Positions 46,783 through 54,862 of a stretch of 64,000 nt of DNA are shown piece by piece; position 1 is the first letter of the stretch, and the number at the start of each line of letters is the position of its first letter. The position numbers and the translations under genes are program-made. The notes beneath the pieces were generated by a model. It ran no database searches. It was given only the letters and a program-made list of their open reading frames with translations, and had not been told where the DNA came from. Source of the stretch: Pseudomonadota bacterium (GTDB lineage: Bacteria; Pseudomonadota; Gammaproteobacteria; Xanthomonadales; Xanthomonadaceae); contig JAEWFT010000049.1 in NCBI GenBank assembly GCA_023388715.1, positions 7,624 through 71,623 of the forward strand, read 5' to 3'.

Positions 46783-47378
46783 GCGCGCTTCTCCAAGGCC
46801 CTGGGCGGCTGCGTCAACTCGCGCGGATGCTGCAGCCACGGCTCGTCGGGCAGGGCGTCGCCGTAGGTCTCGCGGATCCAGGCATAGCTGCACAGCGGCT
46901 TCATCAGCATCGAGGCGCGCACGCCACATCCGTCCATGACGTGCTGGCCGACTTCGCGGAAGCCGAAGCTGCCATGGAACAGCAGGGCATGGTCGGTGCC
47001 GGGCTGCAGGAACACCTCGCAGGCCAGTTGCGGGTAGCGCAACTCGGAATAGCTCTGCACGTCGGCGTACAGCGCGCGGCCCACGCCGCCACCGCGGCGG
47101 CGGCTCGCCACCACCACGCGGTCGATGTAGAAGAAATGCGGGTAGTGCGCGCGGAACCAGGCGAAGTTGCTGCTCTCGTGGTCGGCGTGCGAGCCGAAAC
47201 CGATCAGGAACCCGGTCAGGGCGCCATCGCGCTCGGCCACCCGGAAATATTCGGCGGTCTCGTACAGCTGGCGCAGGCGCGCCGCGTCGAGCGGGAGGAT
47301 CGCAGGACCGGCCGCGTTGTTCAGGGCCAGCACGGAATCCAGCTCGTGCTCGCGCACGTCGCGGATGGCGATCGACAT
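46779..47378 (-). CDS. GNAT family N-acetyltransferase
   Basis: A 199-residue GNAT protein. The ATG at 47378 is preceded by GGAG nine bases upstream; the longer frame to 47531 has no such signal. The N-terminal region IAIRDVREHELDSVLALNNAA leads to a core with YIDRVVVASRRRGGGVGRALYADV (residues 92-115), which is the acetyl-CoA binding A motif (RRxxGxG). The C-terminal HGSFGFREVGQHVM fits the family. Substrate is unknown. Its stop overlaps the minC start, so it is coupled to minCDE. Confidence 0.85.
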   Translation of the reverse strand: MSIAIRDVREHELDSVLALNNAAGPAILPLDAARLRQLYETAEYFRVAERDGALTGFLIGFGSHADHESSNFAWFRAHYPHFFYIDRVVVASRRRGGGVGRALYADVQSYSELRYPQLACEVFLQPGTDHALLFHGSFGFREVGQHVMDGCGVRASMLMKPLCSYAWIRETYGDALPDEPWLQHPRELTQPPRALEKRA

Positions 47379-47510
47379 TCCTTGGAACTCCGGGTGTCTG
47401 CTGCGGAAGACCCGATTGCGCGGGCCGGGCGCGATTATCGCATGCGCCGGGAGGCGGGGCCATGACCTTCGGTGCAAGCGGCCGGGGGTGGCGAAACGGT
47501 ATAAGGCCAC

Positions 47511-48713
47511 ATGCTTGCCCGCGTTTCCCATACCCGCCTGTTGCGCTATGCCGGCCTGTTCACCTGGGCGATGGTGGGGCTGCCGCTGCTGTATTCGTGG
47601 CTGGGCCCGCTGCTGGACCCGGTCGCGGAGGAGGAGCTGGCGCTGCGACCGATGCCATGGCGCGGCTGGCTGGCCTACCTCGCCTTCGGCGCGGGCTATG
47701 CCTGGCTGACCCGCAGCCTCGGCAGGCGCAGCCGTACCCCGCTCGATTACCTGTTGCTGGTCGTGCTGACGCTGGCGGCGCTGGCGGTCAGCTATTTCAA
47801 CGGTTCGGGGCTAGGCAGCGTGCTGCTGATGGTGGCCGCCTGCGTGCTGCCGTGGCTGTTGCCGCTGCCGCTGGGCGCGGCCTGGCTGCTGGCCAGCCAG
47901 CTGGCGGTGGCGCCGGTGTTCATCCGCTTCCTCGGGTTTCCGCCGCTGGAGGCGGTGATGCAGTCCATGCTCTACGCCGGGTTCTCGGGATTCGTGTTCA
48001 TCACCAGCCTGGTGGCGCTGCAGCAGACCCAGGCGCGCGAGGAACAGCGCCGGCTGAACGCAGAACTGCGCGCCACCCGCGCACTGCTGGCCGACAGCGC
48101 CCGCGTGAACGAGCGCACGCGCATCTCGCGCGAACTGCACGACCTGCTGGGTCACCACCTCACCGCGCTGAGCCTGAACCTGGAAGTGGCCGGGCACCTG
48201 TCGGACGGCCGGGTCAAGGAGCACGTCACCCAGGCGCACACGCTGGCGCGGCTGCTGCTCACCGACGTGCGCGAGGCGGTCAGCCAGCTGCGCGAGGGCG
48301 GCGCGATCGACCTTGGCGCCGCGCTGCGGCCGCTGGCGGAAAACGTGCCGATGCTGGACATCGCGATGGACATCGAGGCGCCGCTGACGGTGGACGACCC
48401 CGGGCGCGCGCACGTGCTGCTGCGCTGCGCGCAGGAGGCGATCACCAACGCGGTGCGCCATTCCGGGGCCAGCCGCCTGTGGCTGGACGCGCACCGGGTG
48501 GGCGACAACGTGGTCCTGCGCGTGCGCGACGACGGCCGCGGCTGCGAGCAGCTGGCGCCGGGCAACGGCCTGCGCGGCCTGCGCGAGCGCCTGCAGCAGC
48601 ACGGCGGCCGGCTGGAGATCGCGACCGGCCGCGGCGAAGGCTTCCAACTCACCATGACCCTGCCGGTGGCGCCGAACGCCGCCAGCGCCCTGCCCGAAGG
48701 AGTGGCCGCATGA
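47511..48713 (+). CDS. NarL/DesK-type sensor histidine kinase
   Basis: A 400-residue membrane histidine kinase. About five to six hydrophobic helices fill residues 12-168, with no recognised periplasmic sensor domain. A HisKA_3 dimerisation domain follows, with the phospho-accepting His 210 in RISRELHDLLGHHLTAL. The HATPase domain has AQEAITNAVRHS (N-box) near 305, VRDDGRGC near 341 and GNGLRGLRERL near 354. Similar architecture is seen in DesK-like sensors of membrane state. It overlaps the response-regulator start by four bases, so the two form a pair. Signal and targets are unknown. Confidence 0.9.
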   Translation: MLARVSHTRLLRYAGLFTWAMVGLPLLYSWLGPLLDPVAEEELALRPMPWRGWLAYLAFGAGYAWLTRSLGRRSRTPLDYLLLVVLTLAALAVSYFNGSGLGSVLLMVAACVLPWLLPLPLGAAWLLASQLAVAPVFIRFLGFPPLEAVMQSMLYAGFSGFVFITSLVALQQTQAREEQRRLNAELRATRALLADSARVNERTRISRELHDLLGHHLTALSLNLEVAGHLSDGRVKEHVTQAHTLARLLLTDVREAVSQLREGGAIDLGAALRPLAENVPMLDIAMDIEAPLTVDDPGRAHVLLRCAQEAITNAVRHSGASRLWLDAHRVGDNVVLRVRDDGRGCEQLAPGNGLRGLRERLQQHGGRLEIATGRGEGFQLTMTLPVAPNAASALPEGVAA

Positions 48714-49363
48714 GCCCATCCACCATCCGCGTGTTCCTGGTCGACGACCAGACCCTGGTCCGCCAGGGCATTCGCTCCCTGCTGGCGCTGGCCGAGGGGA
48801 TCGAGGTCGTGGCCGAGGCCGCCGACGGCAAGCAGGCCATGGAGCTGATCCCGGGCGCCGCGCCCGACGTGGTGCTGATGGACATGCGCATGCCGGTGAT
48901 GTCGGGCCTGGAGGCGCTGCAGGCGATGGGCCGGGCCGGCAGCCTGCCGCCCACGATCATCCTGACCACCTTCGACGACGATGCGCTGGTGCTGGCCGGG
49001 ATCAAGGCCGGTGCCAAGGGGTACCTGCTCAAGGACGTCTCGCTGGAGCAGCTGGTGAGCGCGATCCAGGCGGTGGCCGCCGGGGGATCGCTGGTGCAGC
49101 CGGCGGTGACCCAGCGGCTGCTGTCGGGGCTGGAGCACATGCGCAACGAGTTCGTCAGCCTCGACCGCCCGGATCCGCTGACCGACCGCGAAACCGAGAT
49201 CCTGCGGCTGATGGCCAGCGGCTTCTCCAACAAGGAGATCGCCAATTCGCTGGGCGTGGCCGAGGGCACGATCAAGAACCACGTGTCCAACATCCTCAGC
49301 AAGCTCGGGGTGCGCGACCGGACCCGCGCGGTGCTGAAGGCATTCGAGCTGCAACTGGTCTGA
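48710..49363 (+). CDS. NarL/FixJ-type response regulator
   Basis: A 217-residue regulator with an N-terminal receiver domain (phosphorylation site Asp 58 in VVLMDMRMP; the acidic pair DD at 12-13 and the conserved Lys near 106 in KGYLLKD) and a C-terminal LuxR-type helix-turn-helix (about 152-210; TDRETEILRLMASGFSNKEIA, then GTIKNHVSNILSKLGVRDRTRA). The ATG overlaps the stop of the partner kinase. The regulon is not predictable from the sequence. Confidence 0.92.
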   Translation: MSPSTIRVFLVDDQTLVRQGIRSLLALAEGIEVVAEAADGKQAMELIPGAAPDVVLMDMRMPVMSGLEALQAMGRAGSLPPTIILTTFDDDALVLAGIKAGAKGYLLKDVSLEQLVSAIQAVAAGGSLVQPAVTQRLLSGLEHMRNEFVSLDRPDPLTDRETEILRLMASGFSNKEIANSLGVAEGTIKNHVSNILSKLGVRDRTRAVLKAFELQLV

Positions 49364-49395
49364 ACGGGGCGTGCGCCACGCTTTTTGACGCCGGA

Positions 49396-49416
49396 CCCCT
49401 CCCGCTGGGGGAGGGG
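49396..49416 (+). terminator. terminator after the two-component pair
   Basis: An 8-base stem (CCCCTCCC with GGGAGGGG) around a 5-base loop, followed by GTTT, 32 bases past the regulator stop. Confidence 0.6.
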
Positions 49417-49479
49417 GTTTGCTACGATGAGGGGTCTATGCGGCCCGCAACCGCGCACGGTTTTCCCGGAGATGCCTGA

Positions 49480-50547
49480 ATGACTCGTTTGCTCGAGATC
49501 CTGATTTCCCTCGCGATCGTCGCGACGCTGTTCCTGCTGGTCGGCCTGGTACTCCCGGACTCGCGTCACCTGACCGAGAAGATCGAGACCAACCGCAAGC
49601 TGACCATCGTGTTTGACACGCTGAACAGCTTCCGCCGCTTCAAGGACTGGAACCCGCTGGTGCTGCGTGACCCGCGCGTGCAGCTGAACCTGTCCGGCCC
49701 GGATTCGGGCGTGGGCGCGCGCCTGGACTACGTCTCGCAGGCCGAGGGCCTGGGCAAGGGTTCCTGGGAAATCACCGAGAGCGTGCCGCGCGAGAAGATC
49801 GCCTACAAGATCGAGAATCCGGAGCGCGGCACCAACAAGCGCACCGCGTTCACCTTCGAGCCGACCGGTCGCAACAACCGCAACGTCGAGATCACCCAGA
49901 CCTACGACGTCGACTACGGCTGGAACCTGCTGGGCCGCTACGCCGGCCTCTACGTCAGCCGCCACGTCGGCGACGACATGAAGATGGGCCTGGCGCGCCT
50001 GGCCAACATGCTGGCCGCGGTGCCCAACGTCGACTACGCCATCTCCGGCAGCAAGATGGGTGCGCCGAAGGTCGTCGAGCTTCCCGAGCAGGACGTCCTG
50101 TACGTCAACGCCGGCAACGTGGAGCGTGGCAACGCCCAGATCCAGGCCTCGATCAACTCCAACAGCGAGTGGCTGCGCCGGGTGATGGACGCCAACGGCC
50201 TGGAGGCCGTCGGTCCGCTGCGCATCGTCACCACCGAGCTGGGTCGCGAGACCTACAACTTCGACGTCGCCCAGGTCGTGCGCAAGAAGGACGGCAGCGC
50301 GATCAGCACGGTCGCCCTGCAGGGCCCGGTGCAGCACGAGAAGGCGCCGGCGCAGCGGGTGGCGATGGCGACCTACACCGGCTACATGGCCGAGCTCGAC
50401 AACGTCCGCAACGCCCTGCGCGCGTGGGCGATCACCAACGGCTACGAGGTCACCGGTCGTTCCTACGACAACTACACCTCGGGCGTGGCCAGTGCCTTCA
50501 CCGAGAACGGCCAGTTCGAGGTCCACTGGCCGCTCAAGAGCCGCTGA
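49480..50547 (+). CDS. SRPBCC-fold protein with probable GyrI-like C-terminal domain
   Basis: A 355-residue protein with one N-terminal membrane helix (LEILISLAIVATLFLLVGLVL, in two parts, residues 5-25). The first soluble half (about 30-180) has the polyketide cyclase/dehydrase pattern, FKDWNPLVLRDPRVQLNLSG, typical of SRPBCC lipid-binding folds. The second half (about 188-355, starting GSKMGAPKVVELPEQDVLYVNAGNVER) resembles the GyrI-like/AraC effector-binding domain. Such pairs are predicted to bind small hydrophobic ligands. It follows the two-component pair but has a terminator in between. Function is unknown. Confidence 0.75.
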   Translation: MTRLLEILISLAIVATLFLLVGLVLPDSRHLTEKIETNRKLTIVFDTLNSFRRFKDWNPLVLRDPRVQLNLSGPDSGVGARLDYVSQAEGLGKGSWEITESVPREKIAYKIENPERGTNKRTAFTFEPTGRNNRNVEITQTYDVDYGWNLLGRYAGLYVSRHVGDDMKMGLARLANMLAAVPNVDYAISGSKMGAPKVVELPEQDVLYVNAGNVERGNAQIQASINSNSEWLRRVMDANGLEAVGPLRIVTTELGRETYNFDVAQVVRKKDGSAISTVALQGPVQHEKAPAQRVAMATYTGYMAELDNVRNALRAWAITNGYEVTGRSYDNYTSGVASAFTENGQFEVHWPLKSR

Positions 50548-50573
50548 GCCGCGACGCGGTCCAGCCCCCCACC

Positions 50574-50598
50574 GAACGCCGCGCTCGTCGCGGCGTTC
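50574..50598 (+). terminator. terminator after the SRPBCC gene
   Basis: A perfect 10-base stem (50574-50583 with 50589-50598) with a CTCGT loop, followed by GCGTTTCC, 27 bases after the stop. Confidence 0.6.
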
Positions 50599-50631
50599 GC
50601 GTTTCCGGGATTCGCAACGCAGGCTCGCCGC

Positions 50632-51009
50632 ATGCAGGAGCACACGATCCAATCGAGTGCATCACCGGCGCCACGCGCCCTGGGGGCCGCGGGCAGCGTG
50701 CTGGCGGGCCTGTCGGTGGCGCTGGCGGCGTATGCCGCGCATGGCGCAGAGGGCGCGGCCCAGGGCCGGCTGCTGCAGGCCGCGGCGTTCGCCTTCGGGC
50801 ACGGGCTTGCGCTCGCGGCGCTGGCGCCGCTTGCCCCGGCCGGGCTTGCCCGCGTTTCGCTGGCGGCCATGCTGGCCGGCGTGCTGCTGTTCTCCGGCAG
50901 CCTGGCCGCGGGTGCGCTGCTGGGCTGGCCGACCACGCTGGCGCCGGCCGGCGGCATGTTGATGATCGGCGGCTGGCTTCTGCACGGCTGGCGGCGCCTG
51001 CGGGGCTGA
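50632..51009 (+). CDS. DUF423 membrane protein
   Basis: A 125-residue protein with four hydrophobic helices (about 15-37, 44-62, 68-92, 97-115). The AAYAAHG motif near 33-39 matches the conserved AFGAHG of DUF423 and the late GGMLMIGGWLLHGWR is typical. The function of the family is unknown. It is 11 bases upstream of the DNA glycosylase gene and probably cotranscribed. Confidence 0.75.
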   Translation: MQEHTIQSSASPAPRALGAAGSVLAGLSVALAAYAAHGAEGAAQGRLLQAAAFAFGHGLALAALAPLAPAGLARVSLAAMLAGVLLFSGSLAAGALLGWPTTLAPAGGMLMIGGWLLHGWRRLRG

Positions 51010-51019
51010 GGACGACGCC

Positions 51020-51694
51020 ATGCCCCGCCATCGCCGCGGCTTCGACGTCGACGAGGCGTTCGCGCACCTGGCCAGGCGCGACCGCCGGCTGGGCGCCTGG
51101 ATGCGCAACCTCGGGCCGCTGCCCGCGGATCCGCGCTGGCGCACGCCGTTCGATCCGGTCGATGCGCTGGCGCGCGCGATCCTGTTCCAGCAACTGAGCG
51201 GCAAGGCCGCTGCGACGATCGTGGGGCGGGTCGAGGCCGCGATCGGCAGCGACCGCCTGCACGCCGACACCCTGGCGCGGATCGACGATCCCGGGCTGCG
51301 CGCCTGCGGGGTGTCAGGCAACAAGGCGCTGGCGCTGCGCGACCTGGCCCGCCGCGAGGCCGCCGGCGGGATCCCCGACCTGCGGCGCATGGCCGCAATG
51401 GACGACGATGCGATCGTGGCCGCGCTGGTGCCGGTGCGTGGCATCGGCCGCTGGACGGTGCAGATGATGCTGATGTTCCGGCTCGGGCGGCCCGACGTGC
51501 TGCCGGTCGACGACCTCGGCATCCGCAAGGGCGCGCAGGCGATCGATGGCGCGGAGGCGATGCCGAGCCCGCGCGAACTGGCGGCGCGTGGCGCCGACTG
51601 GGGGCCGTTTCGCACCTATGCCAGCCTGTACCTGTGGCGCATCGCGGACGCGGCGGCGCCTCAGGCCAGGCCGGTCCCGCGCTCGCAGGAATGA
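51020..51694 (+). CDS. DNA-3-methyladenine glycosylase II (AlkA-type)
   Basis: A 224-residue HhH-GPD base-excision glycosylase that removes alkylated bases. Landmarks are FDPVDALARAILFQQLSGKAA near residue 49, the helix-hairpin-helix LVPVRGIGRWTVQMMLMF near 135-152 and the catalytic Asp in LPVDDLGIRKGAQ near 160. It lacks the N-terminal AlkA domain of the E. coli enzyme (282 residues), as is common in this group. A second alkylation-repair gene in the window is the AlkB-type gene at 33319. Confidence 0.88.
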   Translation: MPRHRRGFDVDEAFAHLARRDRRLGAWMRNLGPLPADPRWRTPFDPVDALARAILFQQLSGKAAATIVGRVEAAIGSDRLHADTLARIDDPGLRACGVSGNKALALRDLARREAAGGIPDLRRMAAMDDDAIVAALVPVRGIGRWTVQMMLMFRLGRPDVLPVDDLGIRKGAQAIDGAEAMPSPRELAARGADWGPFRTYASLYLWRIADAAAPQARPVPRSQE

Positions 51695-51784
51695 GCGCCA
51701 CCGTGCATGCGCTTCATCCGCGGCTGGAACTTTCGCCTGCGATCGCCGTCACACTGCGCGGACTGCAATGAGCCGAGGGAACGG

Positions 51785-52822
51785 ATGCGAATGACTGCCA
51801 TGGCCGCGCTTGCGGCCTGCCTGATGATCGCGATGCCACTGCAGGCGCAGGACGCGCCGCGGCGCATCCTCAATGCCGACGCCGTGCTCGTCAGCGGCGA
51901 CCAGCCCGGGCCGGAGATGTGGCTGGTGCGCAGCCCCGATGGCGCCCGCGACATGTACGTGATGGCGGTGCTCTCGCCGCTGCCGGCGGGGATGAAGCTG
52001 CAATCCAGCCGCATCGACGCGGTGGTCGCCAACGCGCAGGAGGTGATCCGCCAGCCCTACGTCTCGTTCAACGTCGAGGGTGGCTGGCTGCGCGGGCTGA
52101 TGCTGCTGCCGAAGCTGATGGGTGCGCGCAAGAACCCCGATGGCCGCACCCTGGAGCAACTCGTCTCGCCCGCGTCGTACGCGCGCTGGAAGCTGCTGAA
52201 GGCGCGCTACATCGGCCGCAACAACGGCGTGGAGAGCTGGCGGCCGCTGTTCGCCGCGCAGGAGCTGTACAAGGATGCGATGAAGAAGTCCGGTCTCGAC
52301 AACCGGTCCGCGGTAAACGACGTGCTGACCAAGGCAATCGAGACCCATCATCCGTCGGTGACGGTGGTCAAGGAGCAGATCACGGTCACCGATGCCAAGC
52401 CGCTGCTGCAGGAATTCAGCAAGACCACGCTGGACGACGTCGCCTGCTTCGACAACACCATGAAGCTGATCGAGACCGAACTGGACACCATGCGCCTGCG
52501 CGCGAACGCGTGGTCCACCGGCGACATGGCCACGCTGCAGGCGCTGCCGCCGCCGCACCAGTGGGAAGCGTGCAGCGCCGCGATCAGCGAGGCGGGCATC
52601 GGCAAGCGGCTGGGCTTCGGCGACGCCGAGCGCAAGCTGGAGGAGAAGTGGATGGCGGCCGCGGAGAAGGCGCTCGCCAGCAACAAGGTGACCTTCGCGC
52701 TGCTGTCCGCCGGCAACGTGTTCGGGCCGAAGAGCTATCTCGCCAAGCTCAAGGCCAAGGGTTACACCGTGCTTGCCCCGGACGACCAGATCAACGCCGA
52801 GGTGGAGGCGATCCTGCCGTAG
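51785..52822 (+). CDS. TraB/GumN family secreted protein
   Basis: A 345-residue protein of the TraB/GumN family, related to GumN near the xanthan gum locus of Xanthomonas. ATG 51785 has a GAGGGA site; the next ATG, 51791, could also be used. A signal peptide (MAALAACLMIAMPLQAQ) suggests export. The segments AVLVSGDQPGPEMWLVR, MYVMAVLSPLPAGMKLQSS and the final PKSYLAKLKAKGYTVLAP fit the family. The fold is related to putative metalloproteases, but a catalytic role here is unproven. It converges with dxs. Confidence 0.82.
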   Translation: MRMTAMAALAACLMIAMPLQAQDAPRRILNADAVLVSGDQPGPEMWLVRSPDGARDMYVMAVLSPLPAGMKLQSSRIDAVVANAQEVIRQPYVSFNVEGGWLRGLMLLPKLMGARKNPDGRTLEQLVSPASYARWKLLKARYIGRNNGVESWRPLFAAQELYKDAMKKSGLDNRSAVNDVLTKAIETHHPSVTVVKEQITVTDAKPLLQEFSKTTLDDVACFDNTMKLIETELDTMRLRANAWSTGDMATLQALPPPHQWEACSAAISEAGIGKRLGFGDAERKLEEKWMAAAEKALASNKVTFALLSAGNVFGPKSYLAKLKAKGYTVLAPDDQINAEVEAILP

Positions 52823-52837
52823 GGCAGGGCGCGCCGG

Positions 52838-54748
52838 TCAGGACGCCGCGCCCGCCACCTGCACCGGCGCCGCGGCCACGTGCGGCCAGCGCGCCAGCAC
52901 CGCCGCGCGGATGCCGGCGGCGTCCAGCCCGGCTTCGGCCAGCAGGTCCTCGCGGCTGGCATGGTGCTGGAAGGCGTCGGGAAGGCCCAGGTGCAGGATC
53001 GGCAACGTGACGCCTTCCGCGGCCAGCAATTCGGCAACGCCACTTCCGGCGCCGCCCGCGACCACGTTGTCCTCCAGCGTCACGAAGCCTTCGTGCCTGC
53101 GCGCCAGCTCGAGGATCAGCGCGCGATCCAGCGGCCTGACGAAGCGCATGTTGACCACGGTCAGGCCCAGCTCCGCGCCCACCGCCTCGGCCGCCGGCAC
53201 GATCGCGCCGAACGCGAGCAGCGCCAGGCGACCGCCCTCACGCCGCAGCTGCGCCTTGCCGATCGGCAGGGTGTCGAGGCTGGGTTGCACGGCCACGCCG
53301 GTGCCGCTGCCGCGCGGGTAGCGCACGGCGGCGGGGCCCTGGTGGCGGAAACCGGTGGACAGCAGCTTGCGGCACTCGTCCTCGTCGGCCGGAGCCATCA
53401 CCAGCATGTTCGGCACGCAGCGCAGGTAGCTGAGGTCGAGGTTGCCGGCGTGGGTCGCGCCGTCCGGGCCGACCACGCCGCCGCGGTCGATCGCCAGCAG
53501 CACGTCCAGGTCCTGGATCGCCACGTCGTGCACCAGCTGGTCGTAGCCGCGCTGCAGGAAGGTGGAGTAGATGGCCACCACCGGCTTGGCGCCCTCGCAG
53601 GCCATCCCGGCGGCCAGCGTCACCGCATGCTGCTCGGCGATGGCGACGTCGAAATAACGCTCCGGGTATTCCTGGCTGAAGCGCACCAGGCCGGAGCCCT
53701 CGCGCATCGCCGGGGTGATCGCCAGCAGCGCCTCGTCGGCGGCGGCCATGTCGCACAGCCAGTCGCCGAAGACATCGGTGTAGGTCGGCTTCTTCGCGCC
53801 CGGCTTGCTGACCAGGCCCTTGTCCGGGTCGAACGGCGAGACCGCGTGGTAGCCGATCTGGTCGCCCTCGGCGAGCTCGTAGCCCTTGCCCTTGGTGGTG
53901 ATCACGTGCAGCAGCTGCGGGCCCTTCAGGCCCTGCAGGGTCTTCAGCACGTCCATCAGCGCGTCCACGTCGTGGCCGTCGATCGGGCCGGTGTAGTGGA
54001 AGCCCATTTCCTCGAACAGGGTGGAAGGCACGAACATGCCCTTCCAGTGTTCTTCCCAGCGCCGCACGAAGCGCGCCGGCGCCTTGTCCTTGTCGCCCAG
54101 CAGCTTCTTGCCACCCTCGCGCAGGGCGTTCAGGGTGCGGCTGCCGGTCATGCGCCCGAGCATCTTGGTCAGGCCGCCGACCGCCTCGCTGATCGACATG
54201 CGGTTGTCGTTGAGGATCACCAGCAGGTCGGGCTCCGGCTCCATGCCGCCGGCGTGGTTGAGCGCCTCGTAGGCCATGCCGGCGGTCATCGCGCCATCGC
54301 CGATCACCGCCACCACCCGGCGGTCGTTGCCGGCGCGCGCGTTGGCGATCGCCATGCCCAGCGCGGCGCTGATCGAGGTCGAGGAGTGGCCGACCCCGAA
54401 GGTGTCGAACTCGCTTTCCTCGCGCTTCGGGAACGGCGCGACGCCGCCCTTCTGCTTGACCGTGTGGATGTCGTCGCGGCGGCCGGTCAGGATCTTGTGC
54501 GGGTAGCACTGGTGGCCGACGTCCCAGACGATGCGGTCGCCCGGGGTGTCGTACAGGTAGTGCAGCACCGTGGTCAGCTCGACCACGCCCAGCCCGGCGC
54601 CGAAATGCCCGCCGGACTTGCCCACCGATTCGATCAGGTAGGCGCGCAGCTCGTCGGCCGCGGCGCGGACCTCGGAGGCGGGCAGCTGGCGCAGGTCGGC
54701 GGGACTGTCGATGCGCGACAGCAGCGGGTAGCGGGCGGGGTCGATCAT
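52838..54748 (-). CDS. dxs: 1-deoxy-D-xylulose-5-phosphate synthase
   Basis: First enzyme of the MEP pathway: condenses pyruvate and glyceraldehyde 3-phosphate using thiamine diphosphate. The 636 residues start MIDPARYPLL, as in Xanthomonas homologues; a longer frame to 54844 is not supported. Visible motifs include the ThDP-binding GHSSTSISAALGMA near 122, GDGAMTAGMAYEALNHAGG near 154 and, in the second half, the catalytic Glu in VAIAEQHAVTLAAGMA near 371. The GGG AG ribosome site abuts the ATG, which is unusual. ispD and ispF of the same pathway are about 44 kb upstream. Confidence 0.96.
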   Translation of the reverse strand: MIDPARYPLLSRIDSPADLRQLPASEVRAAADELRAYLIESVGKSGGHFGAGLGVVELTTVLHYLYDTPGDRIVWDVGHQCYPHKILTGRRDDIHTVKQKGGVAPFPKREESEFDTFGVGHSSTSISAALGMAIANARAGNDRRVVAVIGDGAMTAGMAYEALNHAGGMEPEPDLLVILNDNRMSISEAVGGLTKMLGRMTGSRTLNALREGGKKLLGDKDKAPARFVRRWEEHWKGMFVPSTLFEEMGFHYTGPIDGHDVDALMDVLKTLQGLKGPQLLHVITTKGKGYELAEGDQIGYHAVSPFDPDKGLVSKPGAKKPTYTDVFGDWLCDMAAADEALLAITPAMREGSGLVRFSQEYPERYFDVAIAEQHAVTLAAGMACEGAKPVVAIYSTFLQRGYDQLVHDVAIQDLDVLLAIDRGGVVGPDGATHAGNLDLSYLRCVPNMLVMAPADEDECRKLLSTGFRHQGPAAVRYPRGSGTGVAVQPSLDTLPIGKAQLRREGGRLALLAFGAIVPAAEAVGAELGLTVVNMRFVRPLDRALILELARRHEGFVTLEDNVVAGGAGSGVAELLAAEGVTLPILHLGLPDAFQHHASREDLLAEAGLDAAGIRAAVLARWPHVAAAPVQVAGAAS

Positions 54749-54809
54749 CTCCCTATTGTCGCCCCGCGGCCCGGCACGGGCAATGAAGGCGGCGTAGCCG
54801 GCCCCAACG

Positions 54810-54838
54810 GCAAAGGCCCGGGGATGCCGGGCCTTTGC
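54810..54838 (-). terminator. stem-loop downstream of the M13 peptidase gene
   Basis: A perfect 12-base stem (54810-54821 with 54827-54838) with a 5-base loop, 24 bases past the peptidase stop. On the minus strand it is followed by CGTTGG, so there is no classical T-run. Confidence 0.6.
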
Positions 54839-54862
54839 TTTCACACCGGGGAACGCCCGCGG

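Noticed and set aside
49385..49428. TTGACG and TACGAT as a promoter pair for the SRPBCC gene
   Set aside because: The two hexamers are 32 bases apart, far from the 16-18 expected, and a terminator hairpin lies between them.
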